Shown here: one piece after another, positions 54,650-64,000 of the stretch | How the letters are laid out: every line of letters begins with the position of its first letter | Position numbering within the stretch: position 1 is the first letter of the stretch | Assembly: GCA_964030785.1 (NCBI GenBank) | Contig: OZ034968.1 | Coordinates: 49,313,230 to 49,377,229, forward strand | DNA: 64,000 bases | Direction: 5' to 3' | Source of the DNA: Siderastrea siderea | Taxonomy: Eukaryota > Cnidaria > Anthozoa > Scleractinia > Rhizangiidae | Translations under genes and position numbers: made by a program | Notes under the pieces: generated by a model | The model's input: only the letters and a program-made list of their open reading frames with translations | Databases searched by the model: none | Told to the model about the DNA's origin: nothing

Positions 54650-56030
54650 TGGAATTCCAGTGTAAAGAAGTGGAGAATTGAGAGCGAATTTCCGATTCCT
54701 AAGTGGGAGTGTGTCATGCAAGATTTCGAGGTCGACGCGTGTACTCCTCAGAATATAAGGAAAGTCCGTTGGGTGAACATTGATGGGGTACCTGTTCAGG
54801 GGGAAGCTGCGGTCATTCCCACTATTGATGAGTGCTTAAATTCCGGGGATGTGCCTCCTTTGTCTCAGTTACGCCTTCGGGGTCCAGAATATTTTAGCGT
54901 GGGAGGTCTACATGTAAATGTAGATGCTAGGAAGTCCATTTTGGTTGGCCATCCTTGTTCGGAGAGGATACTTGATTGGCTGACCACAAAAGTAGACGTT
55001 GGGAGTTTGAACAGCCGTTTCGTGGATCTTTTAAGGGGGCATTCTTTGGTTGCTCCTTTTGTCCATCCAAATCATGCATCTTGTAAGAAGTGTTCTGTGT
55101 TTGTTTCCGCGGAGATCAAGAAACGCGTTGGTATTGGAGCACTGAGGGTCTGGGGTAAAGTTGAAAGGGATGATCCTCCTTATCTGGTTTTGCCGCTTAC
55201 AGTGGAGCTTTCAAAGCCCAGGCTTTGTTTTGATGCTTAAACTTTTGGATAAGGGATTCTCCGTTTTCTCTCGACAAGTTGGTTGATGTCACTCGGTATG
55301 TTTACAAGGACTCCTATCTGACAAAATGTGACGATGAGTGAGTCACGATGAGTGAGTGTGACGATGAGTTACCTTGCGTGAGTCTTCCCAAACGTACGTG
55401 GGTCTTCAATGGAGAGGATGGTGGTTTGTTTGCACGACTTTGCCGTTTGGTTGGAAAGGAATCTCCGTTAATCTACCACACCATTAGTTTAGCGGCCTTC
55501 AGGCTATTTGCGTTCTCGTGGGGTTCCTTGTTCATTGTATATCGACGATCGGCTTAATGGCGAGGTTTTCAATTCATCTGGTCCTTGCTCTGCCCCTTCG
55601 TCGGCCCGGTCGGATGACTTTAGGTTTTTAGCCCCACAGGCAGCTATTTTCGTGGTCTTGTCTTTGCTTGTGCGGTTGGGCTATACCATAGGCATTGTTA
55701 AGTTTTTTTTGGCAGCTGGTGAGGTCTTTGGAGCTTCTGGGTTTTGTCGTCGACTCAACAAAACAGACTTTTTTGTTGCCCGAGCGAAAGATGGACTTGT
55801 GCTCAGTTTTGAGGCAGCACATCCTGGCTCACAAGAAAGAGGTTCACATTAAAACTTTCCAAAGGTTTCAAGGGAAATGTATTTCCTTTTCTTTGGCAGT
55901 TCCCAGGGCTAAGTTATTTATTAGGGCTATGAGTTCGGCCATCGCCTCAACTCCGGCTAATGGTCAGGTGACTTTGTCTCGGGAGCTTCGCGAAGAGATT
56001 TCGCACTGACATTTCCTTGTTTCGTGCCCA
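54650..56030 (+). pseudogene. DIRS/PAT reverse transcriptase
   Basis: The main frame (to 55240) has GHPCSERILDWL, SLVAPFVHPNHASCKKCSVF and KPRLCFDARFLN-like ending (the RLCxDxRxLN motif, cut by a stop after DA). Later frames give TWVFNGEDGG, LVGKESPLIYHTISLA (FGWKxSPxxY motif, FGW changed) and CSLYIDDRLNGE, the YIDD catalytic box at about 55530-55565. Then FVVDSTKQTFLLPERK and FQRFQGKCISFSLAVPRAKL. At least three frameshifts or stops. Confidence 0.85.
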
Positions 56031-56039
56031 GGCTTTCTT

Positions 56040-56470
56040 CCTTGGCGGGATGAAATGCATTTGCGTCTTTCTTTGTCTACGGACGTTTCAGGTCACGATT
56101 GGGGCTGTGTTGTCCACTCGTCTGCGGGTGACTGTTCCTTTGGGGATTATTGGACTGAGGAAAGTTGGCCTTAAACATCTCAAGTAAAGAAATGCTGGCT
56201 TTGCTTAACGCTCTGAAAGCGGCCCCGCCTGAGATTGGGGACTGTCGCGTGGATGTTAGTGTGGACAGCCAGGCTGTGATTGATACCGTTGCCGGGCAGG
56301 GAAGTAGAAGCTCTCCACAGCTGACTTTGGCTGCTAATGATCTTTATTTTACCTTGGTGGAACGTAATCTTCAGTTGAAGTTGTTCCATGTCTCATCGGA
56401 ACATAATCGGGCTGACGGCCCTTCCCGTCATTTGTCTCCGCTTGATTCTACTTTGTCATCAAAAAAATGG
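56040..56470 (+). pseudogene. DIRS/PAT RNase H
   Basis: STDVSGHDWGCVVHS (first Asp), then after a stop NISSKEMLALLNAL (Glu), DVSVDSQAVIDT (Asp) and VSSEHNRADGPSR (last Asp). All four acidic positions are present. The stop near 56173 splits the domain. Confidence 0.85.
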
Positions 56471-56489
56471 CGATTGGTTGAAATGAGTT

Positions 56490-56960
56490 TGGTGGGGCTT
56501 CTGGTCACACGTTTGATTTCATGGCCTTGGATTCGAATGCACGTGTTGGGTGGAATGGCGAAACGCTCCCACATTCTACACCTTTTCCTAGCCCGGGCTC
56601 CAGTGGTGTGAACTTGTTTTCCCAGGATATTTTGGATAGCAAGTTCTCGATGTCGAACCCTTACGTCTTTCCACCATTCAACTTGATTGGTCCTGTTGTT
56701 AGGTTCCTTTGTGGTTTCTGGGTTCCTTTTACAATGGTTGTTTCGGAAGTGCAACCGGTCCCGTTCTGGTGGCCTTGGTTAATGGGTTTTGTGTCGGCAA
56801 GGTTGCTTTTGGGATCTCCGGGGGATTTGGATGTTTTTCCGTTTCCGTCTAAGTCCGGTTTCCGTTTGGTCCCCTTCCCTTTTTTCTCTTTGGGCTTGCG
56901 GGGTATCAAGGTTTTAGTGCTCTTGGTACATGAGTTTCTTGTTATGTTTTGTAATTTTTT
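56490..56960 (+). pseudogene. DIRS/PAT methyltransferase-like domain
   Basis: FDFMALDSN-like MALDSNARVGW, then LPHSTPFPSPGSSGVNLFSQ and NPYVFPPFNLIGPVVRFL, the conserved landmarks of the domain of uncertain function (MT-like) between RNase H and recombinase in DIRS/PAT elements. The following FTMVVSEVQPVPFWWP also fits. The frame is open for about 200 codons. Confidence 0.75.
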
Positions 56961-56969
56961 CTCTTTTGT

Positions 56970-58300
56970 CAACCTTTGCCCAGAGTCCCGGAGCTGTTCT
57001 CATCGTCGGTGGCGTGTCCTCGTTGCCGTTACCCTAACAACGAGTGCTTTCGTTTTTGTCAAAGTTGCGGTTACACCCGGAAGGGACTTTCCGAGGAAAC
57101 TGTGGTTGTTGGAAAGCTCAGACGTAGGGTAGATGAGGCGGAGATAGCAGAGTGCGTTGGGGAACTTGCCGAGAAACGTCGTTCTTCTCGTTACGAGAAC
57201 GAAAAGCGCGTTGGAGAGGGAGTTTATGACATTTTTGTCCGCTCTGTCTTATCCTAAGACTGTGCATTCGGCTTTGCCAAGTGATGTAGTGGTGTTTTTG
57301 GTTTGGAAAGACTAGGGTGGTAGAACTGTGGTCCAACTTCCAGCTTGTACGTCTTCTACAGATTTAACGCGGTGTGTTCCAAGCTGTAGCTGTCCCAAGC
57401 GTTTGGTTTTTGGTACAGTTGATTCGTTGACAGGGAAGTTGAGGGCAATATTTATGGCTGAAGTAGAGGTACAGAGTGGTGTTCGGCTCTGGGCTTAGGT
57501 AATTCCTCGGCGGTTAAGGTTGTCAAGGATTATTTGGCTGACGTGCGGGGGAGCAGCTGAAAGCAAGGATGGTTCCTCGCGAAGCGGAGCCTGTCCTCGT
57601 TGCCGATCTTCAGGTGATCTCTGGTTTCATTCAGTCTAGGTTACTCTCCAGTAATTTGGATGCTATTCAGATATTTGTTTTGGCTAGAGATCAAGCTCTC
57701 TTTAAGTCTTTGTTTTTTGCGGGAGATCGAGCGGCTGATCTCTAGCTTATTAAGATAGCGGAAATTTTGCGCTTCTCAGATGATTCGGGATATTTGTTCA
57801 ACCATTGCTGGACTGAGACGTTGCGTTCAGGGGATACTAACGTTTTCGCCTTTACGAGGGGAACTAATAAGAATGCTTGTCCGGTTTGGAGAATGGAACA
57901 ATATTTGATCTGCGCAGTGTTGGGAATTAGGCTTTCGCCTGGTTTTCTGTTTCGATAGTTTTCTAAGAATGGTTCGGTGACGATTTCCTCGCTTGACTCT
58001 TCTGGGGCTCAAGCTAGGCTGGATACTTATGTTGGTCAGTTACATGTTACGTTGTCTGGGTCACGCTTTACACTTCATGGGTTTCAGAACGGTGCAGCGG
58101 TTTCTTTGGCTCTAGGGGATGTCAATCTTCATGCGATTATGGATCACGTTGGCTGGAAGTCCAGTAGGACTGCACTCCATTACAACAAATTAAAGCAGGT
58201 TTTGAACCCAGCTGGTCCTGCGACGAGATTGGCGGATTTGGAGTTGCAGACAGGCAAGGACTATAAAGGGGCGAATGACTTGAGTGGCTTTGTGCCGGTT
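56970..58300 (+). pseudogene. DIRS/PAT zinc ribbon and tyrosine recombinase
   Basis: Starts with a zinc ribbon, CPRCRYPNNECFRFCQSCGY. The recombinase follows in several frames: GKLRAIF, LFFAGDRAADL (first catalytic Arg, about 57724), LHGFQNGAAVSLAL where the HxxR Arg is replaced by Gln (58085-58087; His at 58076), IMDHVGWKS (His at 58145) and ALHYNKL (catalytic Tyr 58181-58183). Stops near 57310, 57500 and 57745 split it. Confidence 0.85.
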
Positions 58301-58600
58301 TTTCTGATCATTAACGCTGGTCATCTGATTTGTTGGTTCTGTATGTTTCAACACAATTTAAATATTATATGCAGTTGTTGTTTAGAAGTGTTATTGACTG
58401 ATGTGCATTGTAATAACCGGCTAATAACTGCTTTGTTATATCAGCACGGTAGTTAAGTTTGGACTTATGTAAAACGAAGTAAAGGGCTAACTGTCTGTTC
58501 TTGGTGTTGGTGTTTGTTTTAAGGTTTGGGAAGGATGTGGAGTTGGATCGTGTGATTCCAGTGGGGGACGATTTCCACATTGTCAGCTCGTCGGACTGGT

Positions 58601-58940
58601 GGTTTGGGGAAGGCCGGAGTTTGCTTCCCTCACCTCATTAATAACAATACACTGGGCAGAATATTACACTATTCAAAGTCGATTTAAATTGGTAATACGG
58701 CCCTTTGGGAATTTATTAATGAGCAGTTTAGCAGTTATATAAAGGATTTGACGCTCATTAGTATTCACTTGTTAAGAGGCCCGCGAAGAAGTGGGGTGGC
58801 GAGCCCGCCAACCCGCCTCGTCCGTGTCGCGTTTGATATCTTGCGCAAACCATTTCTTGCTCCTCGATCTGGGTTTGTCCCAGGCCTGAGTTGCTTGCCG
58901 CGCTTCATTATTAACAATACACTGGGCAGAGTATTACACT
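58601..58940 (+). repeat. DIRS/PAT right end, B1-A2-B2
   Basis: B1 (about 58601-58670) and B2 (about 58872-58940) share TTGCTT, AACAATACACTGGGCAGA and TATTACACT, exactly 270 bp apart. A2 (58675-58794) lies between and matches A1. AATAAAAATATCTC at about 59017 is a possible polyadenylation signal just beyond. Part of the A1 flank (CGCAAGATATCAAACG, 52831) occurs inverted next to A2 (CGTTTGATATCTTGCGCA, 58836). Confidence 0.85.
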
Positions 58941-59072
58941 GTACCAGGAGTCTTCCTCTCTGTCCTTTATTGCTCTTGGCTGTACCTAAAGACGTGTTCC
59001 TTTCGGCATTTAAATAAAAATATCTCAAAGCAGAAGTTTTACCTTTTCTTGAAATTTCGATCTACTGTAAGA

Positions 59073-59665
59073 TCGGGACACACTAGGCGACAGATCGCAG
59101 CGACAATTCGGCCTCGTGTCTCATGCCCAATTTTATGAGAAAACGCTGTCACTGCGACCAGATTTTATCCCTGCTGCCTGACGCACGAATTCAAACCTGC
59201 TTGAATTCGTGCGACAGGTCGTGGGGCGAAATGACACAAATTTTCAATGTGCACTGTTCAGGCGACTTGTTCCCGCGACAAAATAAAAAAAATAAACCAA
59301 TGGGAACGCGTCATTCATTCATATTTATGTCATTAAGGCGTATCTTCGTTCTATATCGGAGGACCGATTATATTTACCAGTTTAATGAACTTGTGAAAAG
59401 GTATCCTCATGTATTCAGAAAATCGTGCCAACTAGTGTTATCGCCTTTTTTCTCTCCTCTCGAGACCCACTGTCGCGTCCATCGTTTTTGTCAACATATT
59501 CACGCATATCTTCATCAAGCATCATCGTTGACAGAACCAAGAGCTTATTTTTCTTCTCCACGGTGGCCTTATTTTTTTCTTATTTAAAAACTAGTTACCA
59601 GACACCCTCATCATAGACAGATCGCTACGGCAAGTCGCCTCGTGTGCACTAGGTAGGTTTTCTAT
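59073..59665. mobile_element. possible non-autonomous TIR element with internal hairpin
   Basis: The left end GGGACACACTAGGCGACAGA resembles the complement of the right end (GGCAAGTCGCCTCGTGTGCA). Inside, a perfect 13-bp hairpin (CGCACGAATTCAA at 59182-59194, complement at 59201-59213, loop ACCTGC) is present. The 154-codon frame across it has no domain and is not called. Confidence 0.5.
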
Positions 59666-60736
59666 GAAAGCGGAGCAGTTCAGAGAATAAATGGATAAAC
59701 CCATGGCATACGGTTGAGTACCATATATCGCGATTTTAAGAATAGTTAAAAATTCTGCTTTGAAATATTTTTATTTGAATGCCGAAAAGAACACGTACGT
59801 CTTTAGGTAAAGCAGGTTACGTACGCACGCAGCAAAATCTTTAATTTACTTCATAATCTTGATTCCTGTTCAATTAAAATAGTATGCAAAAAGCGAGCAT
59901 TTTTGAAATGTTTAATACATAATTACCAATTGGAGGAAATTTTAGAAAATTTTAAATATTCCTACCATTTCGATGGAATTACCTAAACCATAAACTTCAA
60001 GCGCCGAGGAGTGCTGGAACACAAGGATTTTGAAAAACCAGGGATAAAATGTTCAATAATTAAGGACAGCTTACGAACACGAGAAGTCGATGTTTTGCTC
60101 GTTTTTGGCATAGGCACATCTTTGCAGAGAAAAAAACTCTTATTTCCCAGAATCTCAAATAATGTGGACTCCAGCTTATGTGGATGTGACGACACGACTC
60201 TCAAGATTATCGTTAAAGGGTCAACAGGTGTCGGGCGTCTTAAGTCGAGTAAATTCAAGAATGAGTTTACGTATCAATAGAGAAAAAACTTTAACCCCAA
60301 GAAGACGCTGAACTTGAAGTGCCACTCAACGGTGATTTATTGCTATCTTGGTATTTGGTTCTTTGACCGATTGTAATGTGAACCCTAATGGAATCGAAGT
60401 GTAACATAATACAAGCGAAACATATTAAAAAATATCCCTGAGACTACTATGAATGGGCTAGAAGAACGAAACTCATTCAAACAAGATTACGACGAAATGA
60501 AAAAATAATCACGCAATTGATACTGAACAAAATGCAATTGTACTCTGCGAAATATATATGCCGAAATTGCTCAGAACAAGGAATCTAAAGACCTCCATAA
60601 TTACGACGATTATTGCCTTCAAAACACCTAACGTAGCATGCAAGTAAATGAAAAGGTACTCACATAACTGTCCCGGCTTGGGCCAAAGAAAAGAATCTAA
60701 GATTCTTCTTTCCTTTAGTTAATTCGTCAAGACCAA
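59666..60736. other. no gene; inverted copy of the 49486 repeat
   Basis: 59885-59985 is the reverse complement of 49486-49600. Two opposite-strand frames of about 90 codons (59983-60280) have no recognisable domain. Confidence 0.45.
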
Positions 60737-60943
60737 AGACTGGTTTCCATATGATCGCTACGATCACTGCGATTGCTGGAAAAAAACGTTCAGCAATCGT
60801 TGCGATCATATGGAAATCAATCTCCAGCGATCGTTGTAAAATGCTGTGATTGCTGCGAAGTGCGGTTTCCATATGATGACAACGATTGCTAACGTTTTTT
60901 CCAACGGTCGTGGCGCTCGTAGCGATCATATGGAAACCAGCCT
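60737..60943. mobile_element. Harbinger-like foldback MITE, 207 bp
   Basis: Ends AGACTGGTTTCCATATGATC and GATCATATGGAAACCAGCCT are inverted. The word TTCCATATGAT and its complement occur four times, and GCGATCG-type words are scattered between. The flanks CAA (left) and TAA (right) may be a diverged 3-bp duplication. The AGGCTGGTT-type end is shared with the element at 9803-10514. Confidence 0.75.
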
Positions 60944-61508
60944 TAAATATGCTCATTTTATTGCAAGTAGCAACATCTTTGTTACGGGAGCTGTAATTCC
61001 AAAGCTAGACAATGGATATTTCTCTTAAACCATTAATCTAAAGTCCAAGGTGTGATGCACCGTCTCCGTAAATTTCAAGGGCGTTGAATCATTTTAAGAG
61101 ATGGAAATAAAGCGAAAAATAAATTACATTCCTCCACGAAAGCTTTTGTTGCATTATTTGTTGACAGACGATTTCTTTCAGAAAATTCGCCTTTGTCTAT
61201 ATTCAGCATATTTATGTTCCATTGCCGGGAGGCACGTTACAATTTTGCTCTTTCTACAGTGGGAATTATCATAAAGCTGTAGTCACTCCACATGCTAGTA
61301 GAACCTTTTTTAAAACTCCTCAAAAGAAAAGAAAGACTCTGCAGAAATCGAATCAAGTCTTTAGTGAGCATACGCTTGTTGTTACTTGGATACAATTTCG
61401 AGCCCAGGCCGAATTGCGTGGCCTCAAACTAGTGTTTGCCACCAAAGTCAGTTGCCGCCAAACTCCGCCAAATTAGTTAAATTTGTGCTGCGGGAGACTA
61501 CACGCCAT
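60944..61508. other. no gene recognised
   Basis: Short frames only; possibly the upstream part of the broken frame that follows. Confidence 0.4.
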
Positions 61509-61957
61509 GAATTTTGTGAATCAATCGCAAGATATGTCTTCGCCAATTTGCAGAACTCCAGAAAAAACTCGTGGAGATTTATCGTCAAGCGATAGCAGTA
61601 GGTGGTAGCCCCAAACTCCTGTGAAATCAGGAAAAAGGAGTTCGCGCACCGAGAAAAATATTCGTGTTGCCTCTGTTGTGGCATTAACCTACACGGTACG
61701 GAAGGCACCTACAACGTGCAAACAAATGAAAGGCTTGCTACGAGGAGAAATGTGCTTATTCAAGATGAACTTCATCCCGAGAGTCAGTCGTCTAGAGTCT
61801 GCAAACCCTGTTTCAGACGTGTTGAAACTTTTCAAAAGAAGTCATTCGTACTATGCTCAGATTTGCAAGAATTTAGAAGTAAATTTGCAGGAAACTACTG
61901 CATAGCATCGTTGAATGAAATATTCAAAATGAAACTCAATCTGTCAGCCGAACATTG
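61509..61957 (+). pseudogene. zinc-binding (ZAD-like) protein fragment, broken
   Basis: A first frame starts MNFVNQSQDMSSPICRTPEK, continues with Ser/Asp-rich sequence and is cut by a stop near 61605. After a frameshift near 61670 it reads YSCCLCCGINLHGTEG ... TNERLATRRNVLIQDELHPE, then RVCKPCFRRVETFQKKS and LQEFRSKFAG. The C-x2-C ... C-x2-C arrangement with a following helix resembles ZAD-type treble-clef zinc domains. It could be a first exon of a multi-copy cnidarian gene family or of a domesticated transposon protein. As it stands it cannot be translated whole. Confidence 0.45.
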
Positions 61958-62685
61958 ATTGGACCAATGCATGACAGCATGCCTCAGGCACGTGGGAATG
62001 TGACAGGTTTCCCCGAACTGTATTCCAACGGTCATCTAAGTTAAAATTTTTCTTTTCGAATCCAATCAGAACACGGAAAAACTTTTAGCATTTTGATGGA
62101 ACTGAAAGGAAAGCAGAAGAAAAAGTTGAACAATGCGAGAATCCGTTGGGAGTGGTTTATGCAAATCGGGAAACCTGTCAAATTCCAACGTGCCTGTCGC
62201 ATGAATTAATCGAATCACAAATCGCTTTGGTACAGCGGGTTCAGTTTCCCTTGTACTTTTAAAACTTACTTGTACTTTTAAAAATTACTTCGGCTGATTT
62301 TGGAAAAGCAGTCAGTGGCAAAAGGCAGAGGAACTAATCAGTATCATCCAGCAGGGGTTTACAAGGAAATTGAATACGAAATAGATAACAATTCACACGT
62401 TGGCTGGTTCACTAAAACTGAATACTATGGGCAAATACTGTTTTGGGGAATCGTAGCGAAACAACGTTTGTTATTCACTTAAATTCAAAGTAAAAGTTTT
62501 CAATGCGTTTGTTTACACGAAGGAAACTCTCTCGGTGCTATTAATAACTGCAAATTGAACTTTTCTGTCGGAGTAATAAATCTCAAAACAAAAAACCTTA
62601 CCTTTGAAAAATCCAGAGGACCAATTTGTAACTTTACCGTAGCTTTTTTAGTTCTTGCAGAGAGTCTGTGCCAAAATTTATTTTC
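61958..62685. other. no gene recognised
   Basis: Contains a near-tandem CTTGTACTTTTAAAA(C/A)TTACTT at about 62252-62288. A 60-codon frame (62300-62482) has no domain. A gypsy LTR may extend into this interval. Confidence 0.4.
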
Positions 62686-62870
62686 TGTGTAACGAAACCC
62701 GACGGCTTTGAATCTTTCACGCGGCTGTTAGTTGTTTTGTTTTGTTGGGAAACTGAAATCCACTCCTGTCATGTCTTTGATTCCAACGAACACATGCTTC
62801 GGAGTGGTGCATAGGTGTGCCTGCTCAATGGCTATGGCTGGCCAAATACACCACAACTCCTTCCCCCTAG
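62686..62870 (-). repeat. putative gypsy polypurine tract and 3' LTR start
   Basis: On the minus strand CTAGGGGGAAGGAG (62870-62856) is a polypurine tract followed directly by TGTGGTGTATTTGGCC, a typical gypsy LTR start. A possible LTR end TTACACA lies at about 62686, which would give a short LTR of about 170 bp. The other LTR lies outside the window, so this cannot be confirmed here. Confidence 0.5.
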
Positions 62871-62959
62871 GTAGTGCACATCGTAACTGAGAAAGTTCAG
62901 AAAATTTAAGTCAAAGACAACATGCTTATTACAATAAGCATGGTCTTAATGTCAGTTCA

Positions 62960-64000
62960 AAGTTCATAAATCCAGCCTAGCTGGGGGTTTCCGCACTCGG
63001 ACAGGATATCGTCTTTCAGGAACAGGCTCACTCAGAGTTGGTGGACTGCCAGCTGCAAGCTCAGCTGCCTGGCTTGGCAGTGGAACATCAGTCTCCATGG
63101 TGACGGCTACTGTCTGGTCAGTGGCTTCAGCCACTGGGTATCCGTGACTCTCACGCTGGATCGGATGTTCTGAGATCTGGGTAACCGGGGTTGTCACTAG
63201 AATTCTAGAATCTCTCAGTTGGTCTGTGTGTCGACGAAACACTAAGCCAGGTTTGACCTCTACTTTGTAAGATAGGGGCCTAAGTTGTGTTCGGATGATG
63301 CCAGGTACCCACTTTGTACTACCAGTGTAATTTCGTGCTATCGCTCAATGGAGAATTCTCTGGTTACAGCACCACCCATTGTGATGATTTGGTCTATCTG
63401 ACGGTTGCTTATCTTCATGCGGAGATCTGGTTTCAGCATGTCTAGTCAAGTACGTAAACGTCTTCCCAAAAATAGCCGAGATGGCGGTTCTCCGGTAGTT
63501 GAATGGGGCACATATCTGTAAGCAAGCAGGAACGTTGCCAACTTAAGAAATAATGTTCAGAGGTTTTACTTCTGTTTCACTTTTCTTTTGCTCTGCTTCA
63601 GCGCGCGGCTAGACCATTGCTGGCAGGGTGGTATGGTGTTCATGTGATATGTTTGATTCCGTTTCTCTTGAGGAACAGCTGGAACGGTTCGGATTTAAAC
63701 TAACTGGGCTGGCACACCACATCTAGCAAATAAGTTGTGGACGTTTCTCGATGGCTTTCGCTGTGGTCGTGGTGTCTATTTTCTCTATTTCCAACCATCT
63801 AGAATGAGCATCCACGATAATCAAAAACATGCAGCCGAGAAAGGGGCCAGCAAAATCAATATGGATTCGCTGAAGGTGTACATTCCCATGAATGTACAGG
63901 TGCGGTACTGGGCTCCGCCTGCATTAGCTGGCAACCCGAGCAGGACTTCGCGGTTTTTTCAATTTCTTTGTCGATTCCTGGCCACCAGGTGCTAAGGCCT
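62960..64000 (-). pseudogene. Ty3/gypsy integrase, C-terminal part, runs off the window
   Basis: From the right edge: HIDFAGPFLGCMFLIIVDAH with SRWLE (first catalytic Asp), then FARCGVPAQLV, EQFQLFL-like FQLFLKRNGIKHI, an SNGLAER-like degraded stretch, FLLAYRYVPHSTTGEPPSRL then FLGRRLRT, KPDLRMK, then LRPLSYKVEVKPGLVFRRHT with DQLRD and the usual tail RRYPVRVRKPPARLDL. Several frameshifts and stops. The last 92 codons (62964-63242) are open. RT and RNase H would be beyond the right edge. Confidence 0.85.

Larger units (their letters stand above)
52684..58940 (+). mobile_element. DIRS/PAT-type retrotransposon with split direct repeats
   Basis: Order: repeat A1, leader, gag, RT, RNase H, methyltransferase-like domain, zinc ribbon, tyrosine recombinase, then repeats B1-A2-B2. 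The A and B copies are direct, which is the split-direct-repeat arrangement of PAT-like and Ngaro elements. The methyltransferase-like domain points to the DIRS/PAT side, not Ngaro. Such elements integrate through a circular intermediate using the recombinase and make no target duplication. All ORFs carry frameshifts or stops, and a catalytic Arg of the recombinase is changed, so this copy is inactive. Confidence 0.9.

Noticed and set aside
59123..59587. 154-codon plus-strand frame
   Set aside because: Lies across a repeat with internal hairpin, has no domain and no splice borders.

Overview
The window looks like nuclear DNA of an invertebrate animal, most plausibly an anthozoan cnidarian such as a stony coral. 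The support is spliced exons with GT/AG borders, no bacterial-style operons, low coding density, a tRNA-derived SINE, several LINE clades, a DIRS-type retroelement, Ty3/gypsy pieces, a Polinton/Maverick and many foldback elements of types common in cnidarian genomes. The species is inference; nothing in the window fixes it.

Host genes. One gene is convincing: a basic helix-loop-helix (bHLH) transcription factor on the + strand, seen as three exons (37051-37555, 37661-37780, 45735-45885). The splice phases fit, and the join completes the DNA-binding basic region across an intron of about 8 kb that is packed with transposons. A second possible host exon (zinc-finger-like, - strand, 213-553) sits at the left edge. 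Everything else with recognisable coding content belongs to mobile elements, and nearly all of it is frameshifted or truncated.

Layout. 0-9.4 kb: old dispersed repeats, a Mutator-like MITE with a 9-bp target duplication, and a tandemly duplicated block in which the 3' tail of a LINE has grown into long (GGAA)n tracts. 9.36-12 kb: a second copy of the 1.7-2.9 kb repeat family, split by a PIF/Harbinger element that keeps the start of its transposase. 13-15 kb: LINE reverse transcriptase remnants. 16-18 kb: a 2-kb element with long terminal inverted repeats. 19.6-27 kb: a compact, decayed Polinton with a protein-primed DNA polymerase B that has an OTU-like N-terminus, a Px-like core peptide, an adenovirus-type protease, a small zinc protein, a phospholipase A2-like protein and a chromodomain integrase; no capsid or packaging ATPase gene was recognised. 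27.4-36 kb: gypsy and LINE fragments and foldback elements. 37-46 kb: the bHLH gene, with a SINE, a CR1-like LINE and an internally deleted gypsy element in its long intron. 46.2-49.1 kb: a nearly full-length but broken RTE-like LINE. 50-52 kb: MITEs. 52.7-59 kb: a nearly complete DIRS/PAT-type tyrosine-recombinase retrotransposon with split direct repeats. 59-64 kb: MITEs, a broken zinc-binding reading frame, and a gypsy integrase running off the right edge.

Functional picture. The window is mostly transposon history. Nested insertions (Harbinger in an older repeat; SINE, LINE and gypsy in the bHLH intron) give relative ages. All family calls come from motifs read by eye. No search was run.
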